Part shown: in pieces, positions 8,946 to 17,126 of the stretch | How positions within the stretch are numbered: the stretch's first letter is position 1 | Layout: the number at the start of each line of letters is the position of its first letter | DNA from: Candidatus Zixiibacteriota bacterium | Lineage (GTDB): Bacteria > Zixibacteria > MSB-5A5 > GN15 > FEB-12 | Length of the DNA: 64,000 nt | Direction of reading: 5' to 3' | NCBI GenBank assembly: GCA_017999435.1 | Contig: JAGNLV010000006.1 | Span: 90,056-154,055 of the forward strand | Made by a program: the position numbers and the translations under genes | The notes under the pieces: generated by a model | Told to the model about the DNA's origin: nothing | Databases searched by the model: none | The model's input: only the letters and a program-made list of their open reading frames with translations

Positions 8946-9603
8946 CGAAACACACCTCCACGCTTTCTCCCTCTTTGCAGATGCGGCTCCGGGCGACCGT
9001 GAGGCGCACCCCGCGGCCGGCCCGCGCGACCGCCAGGCGAAGCGACGCCATGCTCGGCGGAATAACCCCGGAGTTGTTTTCGGTCAACAGCAGGACCAGC
9101 CCCCGGGAACGGCTGACTTTCAGACGCAGCCGGTGCAGCATGAGCCCCGGGAGCGGTTCCTTTTGACCGACCAGGTCGAGCACGATCCACGAGGCGATAC
9201 GGGATTGCAGGAGCAGTTCGGCGACACGGAGAGCGGTCGGTCCATTGGCCGGAGCGACCGTCAGAAGCCGCTCCAGATCCACCCCGCAGGCCGCCGCCGC
9301 CGCAGGGAAAAACGACCGGCTCAGATCAATATACACCGCCCGCCCGCTCCGGCTCAAAGAGGCCAGCAGAGTCAGCAGCAATGTCGTTTTCCCCGAGGAC
9401 GGCCCGCCGGTGATCTCAATCAACTGGCCGCAGGGAATCCCCTCATGAGGAAAAAGAGCATCGAGCGCCGGCAACCCGGTCCGGAACGCCAGATCCAGGC
9501 GCTCCGAAGCCAGCCCGACCGCCTCCGGCCACTTTCGTTGAATCAGCCGCTTGAGCGCGGCCAGATCTTGCGGGATGTCACCAGGAGCTATCATACGGTT
9601 CAT
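8938..9603 (-). CDS. imuA: ImuA, RecA-like mutasome subunit
   Basis: 221 residues from the ATG at 9603; a second in-frame ATG at 9594 is possible. A RecA/SulA-like ATPase fold is visible: a Walker A motif (GGPSSGKT, residues 66-73), then GRAVYIDLS and a hydrophobic strand plus aspartate (SWIVLDLVGQ) in the Walker B position, followed by LVLLLTENNSG. In the ImuABC system, ImuA helps recruit the error-prone polymerase to RecA-coated DNA. It is the first gene of the minus-strand mutasome operon and overlaps imuB. Upstream at 9668-9716 lie a sigma70-like promoter and a LexA operator. The frame extends further upstream to 9882, but that part runs through the promoter and operator and is unlikely to be coding. 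Confidence 0.9.
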   Translation of the reverse strand: MNRMIAPGDIPQDLAALKRLIQRKWPEAVGLASERLDLAFRTGLPALDALFPHEGIPCGQLIEITGGPSSGKTTLLLTLLASLSRSGRAVYIDLSRSFFPAAAAACGVDLERLLTVAPANGPTALRVAELLLQSRIASWIVLDLVGQKEPLPGLMLHRLRLKVSRSRGLVLLLTENNSGVIPPSMASLRLAVARAGRGVRLTVARSRICKEGESVEVCFDE

Positions 9604-9668
9604 GCTACCACGAGAGACACAACAGCCGCCGGGCGCCGGGGCGGCCTGACGGCAGGTTAATCGGCTGA

Positions 9669-9716
9669 TACTGTTCATTTGTGCAGTATGTATACGAAAA
9701 TTCCCTGAATTGTCAA
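9669..9716 (-). promoter_or_regulatory. imuA promoter with SOS (LexA) operator
   Basis: On the minus strand, TTGACA (9711-9716), a 16-base spacer and TATACA (9689-9694) form a good sigma70 promoter. Immediately downstream, bases 9669-9688 read TACTGTTCATTTGTGCAGTA on the plus strand, a CTG-N10-CAG dyad close to the proteobacterial LexA box. The same 20-base pattern occurs in the lexA promoter at 61481-61500 (14 of 20 identical). The operator adjoins the -10 element, so bound LexA would block transcription of the mutasome operon. Confidence 0.85.
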
Positions 9717-9737
9717 GGGGCGGCCAATGAATATGTG
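9710..9737 (+). promoter_or_regulatory. Divergent promoter towards the DUF4139 gene
   Basis: TTGTCA (9710-9715), a 16-base spacer and TATGTG (9732-9737). Its -35 element overlaps the -35 element of the divergent imuA promoter almost base for base, so the two would compete for polymerase. Confidence 0.4.
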
Positions 9738-9867
9738 ACACCGGAATGCGGGTTCTCCGGAAGGCCGGGAAGAAACGGTTCGCCGGGGGGTATTTCCAGC
9801 AAGAACACAGACGATGGTTCCCCCGGATCGGCCGGATTCGGGTTAACCCAGGGCAAGGAGTACTCGT

Positions 9868-11541
9868 ATGAGCAGCAAGCATTTACTGGCGGCAATGACG
9901 GTTGCGTTCCTGATGCCGGTTCTAGCGGCGGCCTCGGCCGAAGACAATTCCACGGTTATCGACTCGCGGATCGACCGGGTCACCGTATACCCGGATCGGG
10001 CGGGCGTGGTGCGGCTCAGCACACTGAACCTCCCGGCGGGGGAACACTCAATCCTGTTTGAAGGCCTGCCGATCGGAATCGACCCCGCGTCGTTTCGCTC
10101 AAGCGCCCGGGGTCCCAGGGGAACGATGGTGTTGGGATTGACCCATGAGACGGTTGCGCACCTCGATGCTCCCCAGGCCAGGGCCGCGGAACTGGAAAGG
10201 CAGATACAGACGCTGGAGCGGGAGACGCGCCAGGCGCTGCAGGTGCGCCTCGAAGTGTTAAACCGGCAGCGCGACCTGCTGGCGGCGCTGGCCAAAGAGC
10301 ACGGGGAAGAGCCGGATCGCAACGGGGGCGTGGGACGCCTCGATATGGCCAACTGGGCGGCCGCCTACGAGTTTTTGTCGCGCCACCTCGTGCAGGTGGG
10401 CGACTCCGTGCGCCTGGTCACGATCGCCCTTGAAGACGCCGACCGGCAGCTCGCCCTGCTTCGCGAACAGCTCGACAAACTGCGCGCCGATCAGGGGCGC
10501 GAGACCCGTACGGTCCGCGTGGATCTGGCGCTGGCGCAGGCCGGCACGGTAGAGATCGAACTGCAGTACACGGTCGCGGGCGCAGGGTGGCGGCCAATCT
10601 ACGACGCCCGCCTCCGTACCGCCGCCGACAGCGTCGAACTCGCCTGTTTCGGCGAGGTGATCCAGCGGACGGGCGAGGATTGGGAAAACGTGGCGCTCAC
10701 CCTCTCCACCGCGATCCCCTCGCAGGGGATGGAGCCGGCCGCTTTCCGGCCGTTCTTCCTGAGCGTGCTGAGCGACGCCTACGAAGCGAAGAGACAGCGT
10801 AACACGGCGCTCGAGGCACCCGCGCCGGCCATGATGGACATGGCGGCGATGGGGAAGGCGGAGCAGGAACTCGCGGAGGCGGTCAATGCCGCGGCCATCA
10901 TCAACGCCGGAGGACTTGCGACCACCTTCACAGCGGCCCGGCGCGAGGATGTCCCGTGTGACGGTCGCGGCGTCCGGGCTCCCATCGCCCAGTGGACCTT
11001 CGGCGGCACACTCGCCCTCATCAGCCGCCCGCGCTTTGCCGACGGCGCGTACCGCCGCGTGACCATGACCAACACCTCCGACGCTCCTTTCCTGCCTGGA
11101 CGGGTGGCGGTTTTCGCCGGGTCGGATTTCCTCGGATCGACGGCGTTCACGAAATTCATCGCCGCGGGGGAGACCTTCGACCTCCCGTTCGGGCGCGATA
11201 ACGACGTCACGGTCGAGCGGAAAATCGTCCGCCACGAGGTCGGCGACGGTTCCACCTGGCTGGGAATCGGCGGCAACCGGCGGCGGGTGAGCGAAACGGT
11301 CGCGATCACCATCAAGAACAACGGCCGCCGCGCGCGGACAATCACGATCGAGGAACCGCTGCCGGTCAGCCAGGACGACCGAATCGAGGTCAGCTTGAAG
11401 GATTTCAGCCGGAAACCGGACGATCAGGATGAATCAGGCCGGGCGATCTGGACGGTGACCGTCAATCCCGGGGCGGAGGACCGGCTGACCTACCGGTACG
11501 AGATTGTCCACCCCGCCGACGTGATCATCAGCGGAATCTAG
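9868..11541 (+). CDS. DUF4139 (MuiA-like) exported protein
   Basis: 557 residues. The ATG at 9868 follows a good ribosome binding site (CAAGGAG). A signal peptide covers residues 1-25 (LLAAMTVAFLMPVLAAASAE). The N-terminal part (IDRVTVYPDRAGVVR) matches the DUF4140 strand domain. A coiled-coil of about 110 residues follows (ELERQIQTLERETRQALQVR). The C-terminal half is the DUF4139 domain with its hallmark YTVAGAGWRPIYDARL and ends in the usual EDRLTYRYEI motif. The family is widespread and named after mucoidy inhibitor A; its biochemical role is not established. The gene is divergent from imuA and is followed by a GC-rich hairpin terminator, so it is probably a single-gene unit. Confidence 0.9.
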   Translation: MSSKHLLAAMTVAFLMPVLAAASAEDNSTVIDSRIDRVTVYPDRAGVVRLSTLNLPAGEHSILFEGLPIGIDPASFRSSARGPRGTMVLGLTHETVAHLDAPQARAAELERQIQTLERETRQALQVRLEVLNRQRDLLAALAKEHGEEPDRNGGVGRLDMANWAAAYEFLSRHLVQVGDSVRLVTIALEDADRQLALLREQLDKLRADQGRETRTVRVDLALAQAGTVEIELQYTVAGAGWRPIYDARLRTAADSVELACFGEVIQRTGEDWENVALTLSTAIPSQGMEPAAFRPFFLSVLSDAYEAKRQRNTALEAPAPAMMDMAAMGKAEQELAEAVNAAAIINAGGLATTFTAARREDVPCDGRGVRAPIAQWTFGGTLALISRPRFADGAYRRVTMTNTSDAPFLPGRVAVFAGSDFLGSTAFTKFIAAGETFDLPFGRDNDVTVERKIVRHEVGDGSTWLGIGGNRRRVSETVAITIKNNGRRARTITIEEPLPVSQDDRIEVSLKDFSRKPDDQDESGRAIWTVTVNPGAEDRLTYRYEIVHPADVIISGI

Positions 11542-11573
11542 CCTTCGGCCCTCCCCAGGCGCGCTCGCGACAA

Positions 11574-11604
11574 CCGCCGCCGGGACTCCCCCCGGCGGCG
11601 GCTT
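11574..11604 (+). terminator. Rho-independent-like terminator
   Basis: Perfect 11-bp stem CCGCCGCCGGG (11574-11584) with CCCGGCGGCGG (11591-11601) and a 6-base loop, followed by CTTTCC. It lies 33 bases after the DUF4139 stop. The T-run is weak. Confidence 0.6.
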
Positions 11605-11630
11605 TCCTGTGACAGAGAAATGACGGAAGG

Positions 11631-11648
11631 CCTTGACCCAGGTCAAGG
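11631..11648. promoter_or_regulatory. FNR/CRP-family-like palindrome
   Basis: CCTTGACCCAGGTCAAGG is a perfect 18-bp palindrome. Its core TTGAC-N4-GTCAA differs from the FNR/DNR consensus TTGAT-N4-ATCAA by one symmetric base pair. It lies 58 bases before the start of the membrane polyferredoxin gene, a suitable place for oxygen- or redox-responsive activation. No regulator gene of this family is visible in the window. Confidence 0.5.
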
Positions 11649-11705
11649 AGTCTTCGCCCGCCGCCGGCGATCCTGGTACAGCATGATGGAGAGAGATTAA
11701 CGACG

Positions 11706-12794
11706 ATGCCGGACACGATGGAACAGCCAAGCGCGAGACAGACCGCCCCGCCGAAACCCGCCCGGCGCCCCCGCTATGTCCGGCGCGACCGGAGCGACAA
11801 CATCCAGAAGTGGCGCTTCGCCGCCCAACTCTTCTCGACCGCGGTCAGCCTGTGGATCGGCGTGCAATTCTACCTTTGGACGAAGAAGCTCGAGGGCGCG
11901 GCCTTGTGGTCGTGGGTGCCCCGCCCGCCGGGCGTCGAGGGCTGGCTGCCGATCGGCGCCATCGTCTCCCTCCGCTACTGGATCGAAAGCCACGTGTTCA
12001 ATTATGTCCACCCCGCCGGTCTCGTCATCTTCCTGTTCATCCTTGGTTCCTCGTGGCTTTTCAAGAAGGCGTTCTGTTCGTGGGTTTGTCCGGTCGGGTT
12101 CATCTCGGAAATGCTGGGCGATTTCTCGAAACGATTCCTGCGTCTGAGAATCCGCCCCTGGAAAGTGCTCGACTGGCCGCTCCGGATGATCAAGTACCTC
12201 CTCCTCGGTTTCTTCGTCTGGGCGATCCTCATCCAGATGACCCCGGCGTCGATCGAGGCGTTCGTCTACTCGAACTACAACCAGGTCGCCGATATTCTCA
12301 TGCTCCGCTTCTTCACCGACATCTCCCGCTTCGCCCTCGCCGTGACCGGCGCCCTGGTTTTGCTGTCGCTGGTCGTGCGCGGCTTCTGGTGCCGCTACCT
12401 GTGTCCCTACGGCGCTCTTCTCGGCCTGATCGGATTGATCTCGCCCACCCGCATCCGGCGGAACGAGACGACCTGTATCGACTGCGCCCGCTGCGCCAAG
12501 GCCTGCCCGGCCTTCATCAAGGTTGACAAGGTAAAATACGTGGTCTCCGATGAGTGCGTGGGCTGCATGGCCTGCGTCGACAGCTGCCCGGTGAAGGATG
12601 CCCTGACAGTGCACATGTTCACGAAAAAACGGCCCGTCAACAAGCGCTACTGGGCGCTTGCCCTGGTCGTCTTGTTCTGGGTCGGGCTGGCCGGGTTCAA
12701 GCTGTTCGGACCCTGGGAAAACAACATCAGCGACGCCCAGTACCGCGAGCACCTGCCGCGCCTCGAGCGGGGAGAATACGTCCACCCGCGTTAG
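11706..12794 (+). CDS. Membrane-bound 4Fe-4S polyferredoxin (NapH/CcoG-like)
   Basis: 362 residues with a cytoplasmic basic N-terminus and about five to six membrane segments (near residues 35-55, 100-120, 160-185, 200-225 and 310-330). Two membrane-associated CxxxCP motifs, CSWVCPVG and CRYLCPYG, are the signature of the NapH/RdxA/NosR family. Two classical ferredoxin clusters follow: CIDCARCAKACP and CVGCMACVDSCP. The protein therefore can hold two 4Fe-4S clusters and passes electrons at the membrane. Which pathway it serves is not shown; no nap, nos or cco genes are beside it. A ribosome binding site (GGAGAGAG) lies about 10 bases upstream of the ATG, and a possible FNR-like operator lies further upstream. 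Family assignment is firm, partner unknown. Confidence 0.88.
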   Translation: MPDTMEQPSARQTAPPKPARRPRYVRRDRSDNIQKWRFAAQLFSTAVSLWIGVQFYLWTKKLEGAALWSWVPRPPGVEGWLPIGAIVSLRYWIESHVFNYVHPAGLVIFLFILGSSWLFKKAFCSWVCPVGFISEMLGDFSKRFLRLRIRPWKVLDWPLRMIKYLLLGFFVWAILIQMTPASIEAFVYSNYNQVADILMLRFFTDISRFALAVTGALVLLSLVVRGFWCRYLCPYGALLGLIGLISPTRIRRNETTCIDCARCAKACPAFIKVDKVKYVVSDECVGCMACVDSCPVKDALTVHMFTKKRPVNKRYWALALVVLFWVGLAGFKLFGPWENNISDAQYREHLPRLERGEYVHPR

Positions 12795-12840
12795 GCCGAC
12801 ACGCTTGCGGGGCGGGGACAATCACCGTATCATCCCTCCC

Positions 12841-13602
12841 ATGAATGAGTCATTCCCGTCTGTTTTTGAGGTCTATGCCCACGAGTACGACCTCATCACC
12901 AACGCGGCCCAGCGCGAGCCGCACCACGCCGCCGAAGTGGCGGCGATGATCGCCCGGTTCGCGCCGGCCTCGGTTCTGGATGCCGGCTGCGCCACCGGTC
13001 TCACGACCCTCCTGTTTGCCCGGCAGGGGGTGGCTGCGGTTGGTCTTGACCGCTCTCCCCGGATCCTCGCCGTAGCCCGGCAGACCCGCTGTCCGGAGGG
13101 ACTGCCGATCTCGTACCGCCGGGGTACTTTCGAGGATCTGCCGAAATCGCTGCGCAACCGCTTTGATCTGGTCGTGTGTTTGGCCAACGCCATCGCAGGA
13201 GTCGGCACCGTCGCCCGCTTGAACCTGGCCCTGCGGAACTTTTCCGCCGCCCTCCGGCCCGGCGGTCACCTCGTGCTCCAGATGCTCAACTTCGCGGTGG
13301 TCAAGGAAAACACGCTCCTGCCGGTGAAGGCCACCCACAACGACGGCCTCGTCTACGAGCGCTTCTCGGAACGGCGGGGCAAGACGCTGGCGATCTACGT
13401 CACCCGCGCCGACTTCAGCCGGACGCCCCCGACGTTCGAGGTGTTCCGCCACAGTTTCGGCAGTTTCACGCCCGAGCAGGTGACGGGCAGCATCGCCAGG
13501 GCCGGGTTTACGGACCTCGCCCGGTTCGGCGATCTGCTGTTCACCCGGCGTTTCTCGCGCCGCTCCCGGGACCTCGTCATTGCCGCCCGGAGGCCGGCGT
13601 AG
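12841..13602 (+). CDS. Class I SAM-dependent methyltransferase
   Basis: 253 residues from the ATG at 12841; the start context (CATCCCTCCC) is poor in Shine-Dalgarno sequence. Motif I of the Rossmann fold is VLDAGCATGLTTLLFA (about residues 41-56), with the acidic end of strand 2 in AVGLDRSP. FDLVVCLANAIAG corresponds to motif IV and RPGGHLVLQMLNF to the strand-5 region. The substrate is not predictable. It sits between the polyferredoxin gene (46 bases upstream) and the PrsW-like gene, which has its own promoter. The family is certain; the target could be a small molecule, lipid or protein. Confidence 0.85.
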   Translation: MNESFPSVFEVYAHEYDLITNAAQREPHHAAEVAAMIARFAPASVLDAGCATGLTTLLFARQGVAAVGLDRSPRILAVARQTRCPEGLPISYRRGTFEDLPKSLRNRFDLVVCLANAIAGVGTVARLNLALRNFSAALRPGGHLVLQMLNFAVVKENTLLPVKATHNDGLVYERFSERRGKTLAIYVTRADFSRTPPTFEVFRHSFGSFTPEQVTGSIARAGFTDLARFGDLLFTRRFSRRSRDLVIAARRPA

Positions 13603-13609
13603 CTTTTTA

Positions 13610-13637
13610 TTGACGCCCGGCTGCGGTTTGCTATCTT
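13610..13637 (+). promoter_or_regulatory. Promoter of PrsW-like gene, very short leader
   Basis: TTGACG (13610-13615), a 16-base spacer and TATCTT (13632-13637). The ATG is at 13647, so the transcript would start only a few bases before the start codon or be leaderless. The same TTGACG/TATCTT pair (17-base spacer) occurs at 47482-47510 before a DUF1573 gene. Confidence 0.6.
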
Positions 13638-13646
13638 GGCCCGATC

Positions 13647-15110
13647 ATGAAGAACCTCTGGTGGACCCTCGCCGCAGTTCTCCTCGGCGCCGGGGCGGCA
13701 AGCGCCCAGCGGGCCGTTGCTCCCCGGCCGTCGCTCGAGGCTTTCCGCCCGGTCGGAGAATACCGCCTGTGGACATTCATCCAGAAGGACACGGTCCTCG
13801 GTACGATCGCCTCGACCGTCGAGCGTACGGTCGAGATCGGCGGCCTCCGCGGCTACGCCTTGAGGGAGGATTTCCTCCTTGATTTCACCAAGAGGAGCGG
13901 GGAGAACCGTTTCGCCGCCGCCGGCGAGCACTTCGTCGGCGCTGACGGCGCTTACCTCGGCGATGATCTCAAGCTGAATGTGAACGGCCAGGAGGGGCGG
14001 ATCAACGTGAAGCGCAAGGGGGACGTGATCCGGGGGCTGGTCGGGCAGGGCCGGCAGCGCCGCGAAGCCACGGTCACGGTGCCGTCCGGAATGTTCGCGA
14101 TCGACAACTACATGGCCGACCAGTTCGAGATCTATTTCGCCCTGCGCGGCCTGACGGCCGGGGAGACTATCGACGATTCCATCTTTGTCCCCCGCGACCT
14201 GCTGGCGGCGCCGCTGCGTGGGAGAGTGACGAATTTTTCGTGGGTGCAGCTCTACAAAGGGGTGTTTGACTCGGTCTTCACGGTGCAGCTCGACCAGCCG
14301 GTCCCGGTGGAGCTGTACATCAACCGCGAGCTCCACCTGCGGAAGCTGAACTACCGCGCCCAGGACATGCGCGTCTACCTCGACGTTGTCCGGGAGCAGG
14401 CGGAGCTGGTCAAGCCCCGGCTCACGCTCGGCGCGCTCGCGCGGATGATTCCCAAGTATCTGGTGTTCGCGCTCATCGGCCTGGTGGGGCTGGTGCTCTA
14501 CGCGGGGTCGGCGGTTCGCCGCCTCACCCTCTGGCTGGGCGCGCTGACCGGCGCGGTCGGCTTCGCCCTGGTCGCGCTTGTGCAGCTGCCGCTCCAGGAC
14601 TATCTCTTTGAAGCGCTCTACCGGCCGCGGGTGGCGGCCGGGTCGACCGCGCTGCCTTGGGCGCTCCTCGTCGTCCTTCCGGCCGGACTGATTCAGGAGG
14701 GGCTGAAGCTGCTGGGCGTGGTCGCGGTGGGGCAATGGCGGCGAATCCCGGCTCATTACGGCATGGCGACAGGAGCGGCTGTTGCCGCCGGACTGGGGAT
14801 TATCGAAGCCTGCTATCTGGACACGGTCATCATCGATCCCCAGTTGTTCACGTGGCCGTTCCTCCAGCGCGTCCTCATCATATTGTTCCACGCCACGACC
14901 GGCGCCCTCATCGGGCAGGCCTACTTCGCGTCGAAGCGGCTCCTGTGGGGCGTGCTCGGCCTGGCCGTAGCGCTCAACATGATCCTCCGGGCCATGCCGA
15001 TCCTGGTCCAGGCGCGCCTGATGGATGCCGGGCTGGTCAACATCACCACCGGATTCCTCGTCGTGCTCCTCATGCTGGGGGCAGTCGTGTGGCAGCGGCG
15101 CGCCGCCTGA
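13647..15110 (+). CDS. Exported domain fused to PrsW/YhfC-like membrane protease domain
   Basis: 487 residues. A signal peptide (residues 1-21, ending GAASA) leads into about 240 residues with no membrane segment and a beta-rich pattern. The rest, from about residue 268, is a polytopic membrane domain of seven or so segments. In it, LIQEGLKLLGVV (near residue 350), GIIEACYL (near 388) and LFHATTGALIG (near 414) match the order and spacing of the conserved Glu, Glu and His motifs of PrsW/YhfC-type intramembrane proteases. The first motif here is EGxK rather than EExxK. Activity is an inference. The unusual part is the large extracytoplasmic N-terminal domain, which could bind a ligand or substrate. 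It has its own promoter with a near-leaderless start. I do not recognise the N-terminal domain. Confidence 0.7.
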   Translation: MKNLWWTLAAVLLGAGAASAQRAVAPRPSLEAFRPVGEYRLWTFIQKDTVLGTIASTVERTVEIGGLRGYALREDFLLDFTKRSGENRFAAAGEHFVGADGAYLGDDLKLNVNGQEGRINVKRKGDVIRGLVGQGRQRREATVTVPSGMFAIDNYMADQFEIYFALRGLTAGETIDDSIFVPRDLLAAPLRGRVTNFSWVQLYKGVFDSVFTVQLDQPVPVELYINRELHLRKLNYRAQDMRVYLDVVREQAELVKPRLTLGALARMIPKYLVFALIGLVGLVLYAGSAVRRLTLWLGALTGAVGFALVALVQLPLQDYLFEALYRPRVAAGSTALPWALLVVLPAGLIQEGLKLLGVVAVGQWRRIPAHYGMATGAAVAAGLGIIEACYLDTVIIDPQLFTWPFLQRVLIILFHATTGALIGQAYFASKRLLWGVLGLAVALNMILRAMPILVQARLMDAGLVNITTGFLVVLLMLGAVVWQRRAA

Positions 15111-15127
15111 CATCGCCGGAGAGAGAG

Positions 15128-15160
15128 AAAAAAGGCGGGTTGCCCGAAAGCCGCCCGCCT
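15128..15160 (-). terminator. Terminator of the selenoprotein candidate gene
   Basis: On the minus strand, AGGCGGG (15154-15160) pairs with CCCGCCT (15133-15139) and is followed by a run of six T (15128-15133 as A on the plus strand). It is placed after the IscA-like gene and also lies at the end of the convergent PrsW-like gene. Confidence 0.75.
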
Positions 15161-15188
15161 CGTGATTTCTGTCTGAAGATCGGCCGTG

Positions 15189-15524
15189 TCAGCCGCAGGA
15201 AGAACATCCCCCCGAACTCTCACCGCAGTTGGCGCTGCCGACGCGGAGCATAAACCCCTGCCGTCCCGGCCCCTCGTTGATGTAGTCTATGTGAATGTCT
15301 CCGTAATTCCTGATAAAGTTGTTCAGGCCGGGATCAATATAGGCGGTCACGCCGTTCGATTCGAGCTTATCCAATCCATCCGTTGACTCATCCAGAGCCA
15401 GTCCCAAATTGGGACCGCTTCAGCCGACGCCGGCGAAGGTGACGATGAGGCTTTTGCCTTTGGCATGGTCGGAATCAAGAACCTTGCGCAGTTCCGTTCC
15501 GGCGGCATCTGAGACCTCGAACAT
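15189..15524 (-). CDS. IscA/HesB-like protein with in-frame TGA (selenoprotein candidate)
   Basis: Read through one TGA at 15420-15422, the frame runs from ATG 15524 to the TGA stop at 15189 and gives 111 residues. It begins MFEVSDAAGTELRKVL and continues LIVTFAGVG-U-SGPNLGLALDE with selenocysteine at position 35. It then reads GDIHIDYI and GFMLRV and ends in the Cys-rich tail NCGESSGGCSSCG (C100, C107, C110). The pattern G-(C/U)-SGPxLGLALDE plus a C-terminal cysteine cluster is that of IscA/HesB-like Fe-S proteins, in which Sec forms are known in other bacteria. The 72-residue part after the TGA begins in mid-domain, so it is not a separate gene. A hairpin follows the TGA directly. It is followed by a strong terminator. 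A Cys-to-stop mutation is the alternative. Confidence 0.82.
15396..15422 (-). promoter_or_regulatory. Sec UGA codon and candidate SECIS hairpin
   Basis: UGA at 15420-15422 is followed at once by a hairpin (15396-15419): AGC-G-GUCCC, loop AAUUU, GGGAC-U-G-GCU. It has nine pairs, one G-U wobble and one bulged G. Bacterial SECIS elements lie directly 3' of the UGA inside the coding region. The loop lacks the usual G, so the fold is supportive but not canonical. Confidence 0.55.
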
Positions 15525-15697
15525 GCTGTACGTCCTCACTTTCGTTGTCGCAATCACCTGTTAGATCAAAATCAATCTACAATGATTCACACAAATAGCC
15601 ACATCAAATAACATCCACCGCGCGGTCCGGTTCCCGCAGCGGTAATGTCGATTTCCCGGTATAAGTTACTGAGATAGCAAAACTTCACAAATTTCGC

Positions 15698-15726
15698 TTG
15701 ATTCCTGTCCCCCCGCCTCCCATCTT
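15698..15726 (+). promoter_or_regulatory. Possible promoter of the GlmU-galT-glgA cluster
   Basis: TTGATT (15698-15703), a 17-base spacer and CATCTT (15721-15726), 62 bases before the GlmU-like start. The -10 element is one base off the TATCTT seen at other promoters here. The AT-rich stretch 15540-15700 otherwise shows nothing I can name. Confidence 0.4.
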
Positions 15727-15788
15727 TGCCGGAGTGACTGCCCTGCCCGATGGGGCCGGGCCCTGCGGAACCGTGAAAGGCACAGGCA

Positions 15789-17060
15789 ATGATAGAACAT
15801 ATCTGCATTTTTGAGGACGGGCATTTTCGGGACTTCTATCCGCTCACGCTGACCCGTCCGGTCTGCCTCATGCGGGCCGGCATCTTCCCGCAGTACGAGC
15901 GGATCCGCCGCCGGCTGGAGGCTCAGGCCGTGTCGCTGCTGTGCCGCGACCAGATTGCCCCGCTGGTGGCCGAACAGACGCCCAGACATCCCGTGAACAT
16001 CATCAAGCGCGGCGACAGCGACCTGCTGTTCGTCAACGGTGGCATCCGCGATTTCGGCGACCTGCCGACCATGCTGGCCGATGACCGCCATACCCGCGCG
16101 TTTGAATCGGAGGGCCGGGTGGCGGCCGTGCTCCTGAAAGCGGATACGCTCAGGGCGCTCCCGCCGGTGGCCGCCCACGACGACTACATCCGCTTCCTGC
16201 TCGCCGAGAACGAGAACATCCCGCGCCACACGACCACTGCGACCCTCTACCGCGGCGCGTGGGAGTTCGTCGAGGACATCGAGACGGCCGTGACGGCCGA
16301 CTTCCGCGCGCTCGAACCCGAATTCAGCGCGCCGCAGCAGGTGCGAGTCCACGACGGCGCCTACTTCGTCAACGAGAACGACGTTTTTCTCGGCGATGGC
16401 GTGCGGGTGCTGCCGGGGGCGGTGATCGACGCCTCGAAGGGGCCGGTATATATCGGCGCCAACAGCGCCGTGGAGCCCCACGCCGCGGTCGCCGGGCCAT
16501 GCTATATCGGACCGAACTCGACCGTGCTGGCCGGAAAAATCACCGCCTCCTCGATCGGCCACACCTGCCGGGTCGGGGGCGAGGTGGAGGAGTCGGTTTT
16601 CCAGGCCTATGTGAACAAGTACCACGCCGGTTTTATCGGCCACAGCTATGTCGGGCAGTGGGTGAATTTCGGGGCGCTGACCACCAACTCGGACCTGAAG
16701 AACAACTACTCGACCATCCGCGTCACGGTCAACGGAACCTCGGTCGATACCGGCGCGATCAAGGTGGGGTCGTTCATCGGCGACCACACGAAATTCGGGA
16801 TCGGGACGCTTTTGACGACGGGAATTGCAGTCGGAGTGTGCTGCAATATCTTCGGCGGGACCCTGGTTGCCGATAAAGAGGTAGCGTCGTTCCGCTGGGG
16901 ATCCGGCGGGGCGTGGTCGCCCCACCGGTTCGACAAAGCGCTGGAGACGGCGCGGCGGACGACGGAGCGGCGCCACGTCAGCCTCTCCGACCGGGAGGCG
17001 GCGCTGCTGCAGGCCATTGCCGACGAGACGCTGGGCGATGCCGGCGTGCTGCCGCTGTGA
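15789..17060 (+). CDS. GlmU-family sugar nucleotidyltransferase/acetyltransferase-like protein
   Basis: 423 residues. The N-terminal half (MIEHICIFEDGHFRDFYPLT, then LTRPVCLMRAG) is the diverged nucleotidyltransferase-like domain of the alternative bacterial GlmU family. The second half is a left-handed beta-helix built from hexapeptide repeats (GPVYIGANSAVEP, GPCYIGPNSTVLAG, VKVGSFIGDHTKFGIGTLL-like strands). Conserved LTTNSDLKNNYSTIRV marks the acyltransferase half. Family members are annotated as UDP-N-acetylglucosamine diphosphorylase/glucosamine-1-phosphate N-acetyltransferase; the exact sugar here is not proven. The ribosome binding site AAAGG lies 8 bases before the ATG. It is followed 66 bases later by galT, which suggests a shared role in sugar-nucleotide supply. 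Confidence 0.85.
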   Translation: MIEHICIFEDGHFRDFYPLTLTRPVCLMRAGIFPQYERIRRRLEAQAVSLLCRDQIAPLVAEQTPRHPVNIIKRGDSDLLFVNGGIRDFGDLPTMLADDRHTRAFESEGRVAAVLLKADTLRALPPVAAHDDYIRFLLAENENIPRHTTTATLYRGAWEFVEDIETAVTADFRALEPEFSAPQQVRVHDGAYFVNENDVFLGDGVRVLPGAVIDASKGPVYIGANSAVEPHAAVAGPCYIGPNSTVLAGKITASSIGHTCRVGGEVEESVFQAYVNKYHAGFIGHSYVGQWVNFGALTTNSDLKNNYSTIRVTVNGTSVDTGAIKVGSFIGDHTKFGIGTLLTTGIAVGVCCNIFGGTLVADKEVASFRWGSGGAWSPHRFDKALETARRTTERRHVSLSDREAALLQAIADETLGDAGVLPL

Positions 17061-17126
17061 GGACGAGACGGCCGAACGGACAGAGGGGCCGAAGGTAACG
17101 GAAGACCACAAAGGGAGTGATGCCGT

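Noticed and set aside
15189..15407. Free-standing 72-residue protein starting at a TTG
   Set aside because: It starts in the middle of an IscA/HesB-like domain; the upstream frame across the TGA supplies the missing N-terminus.
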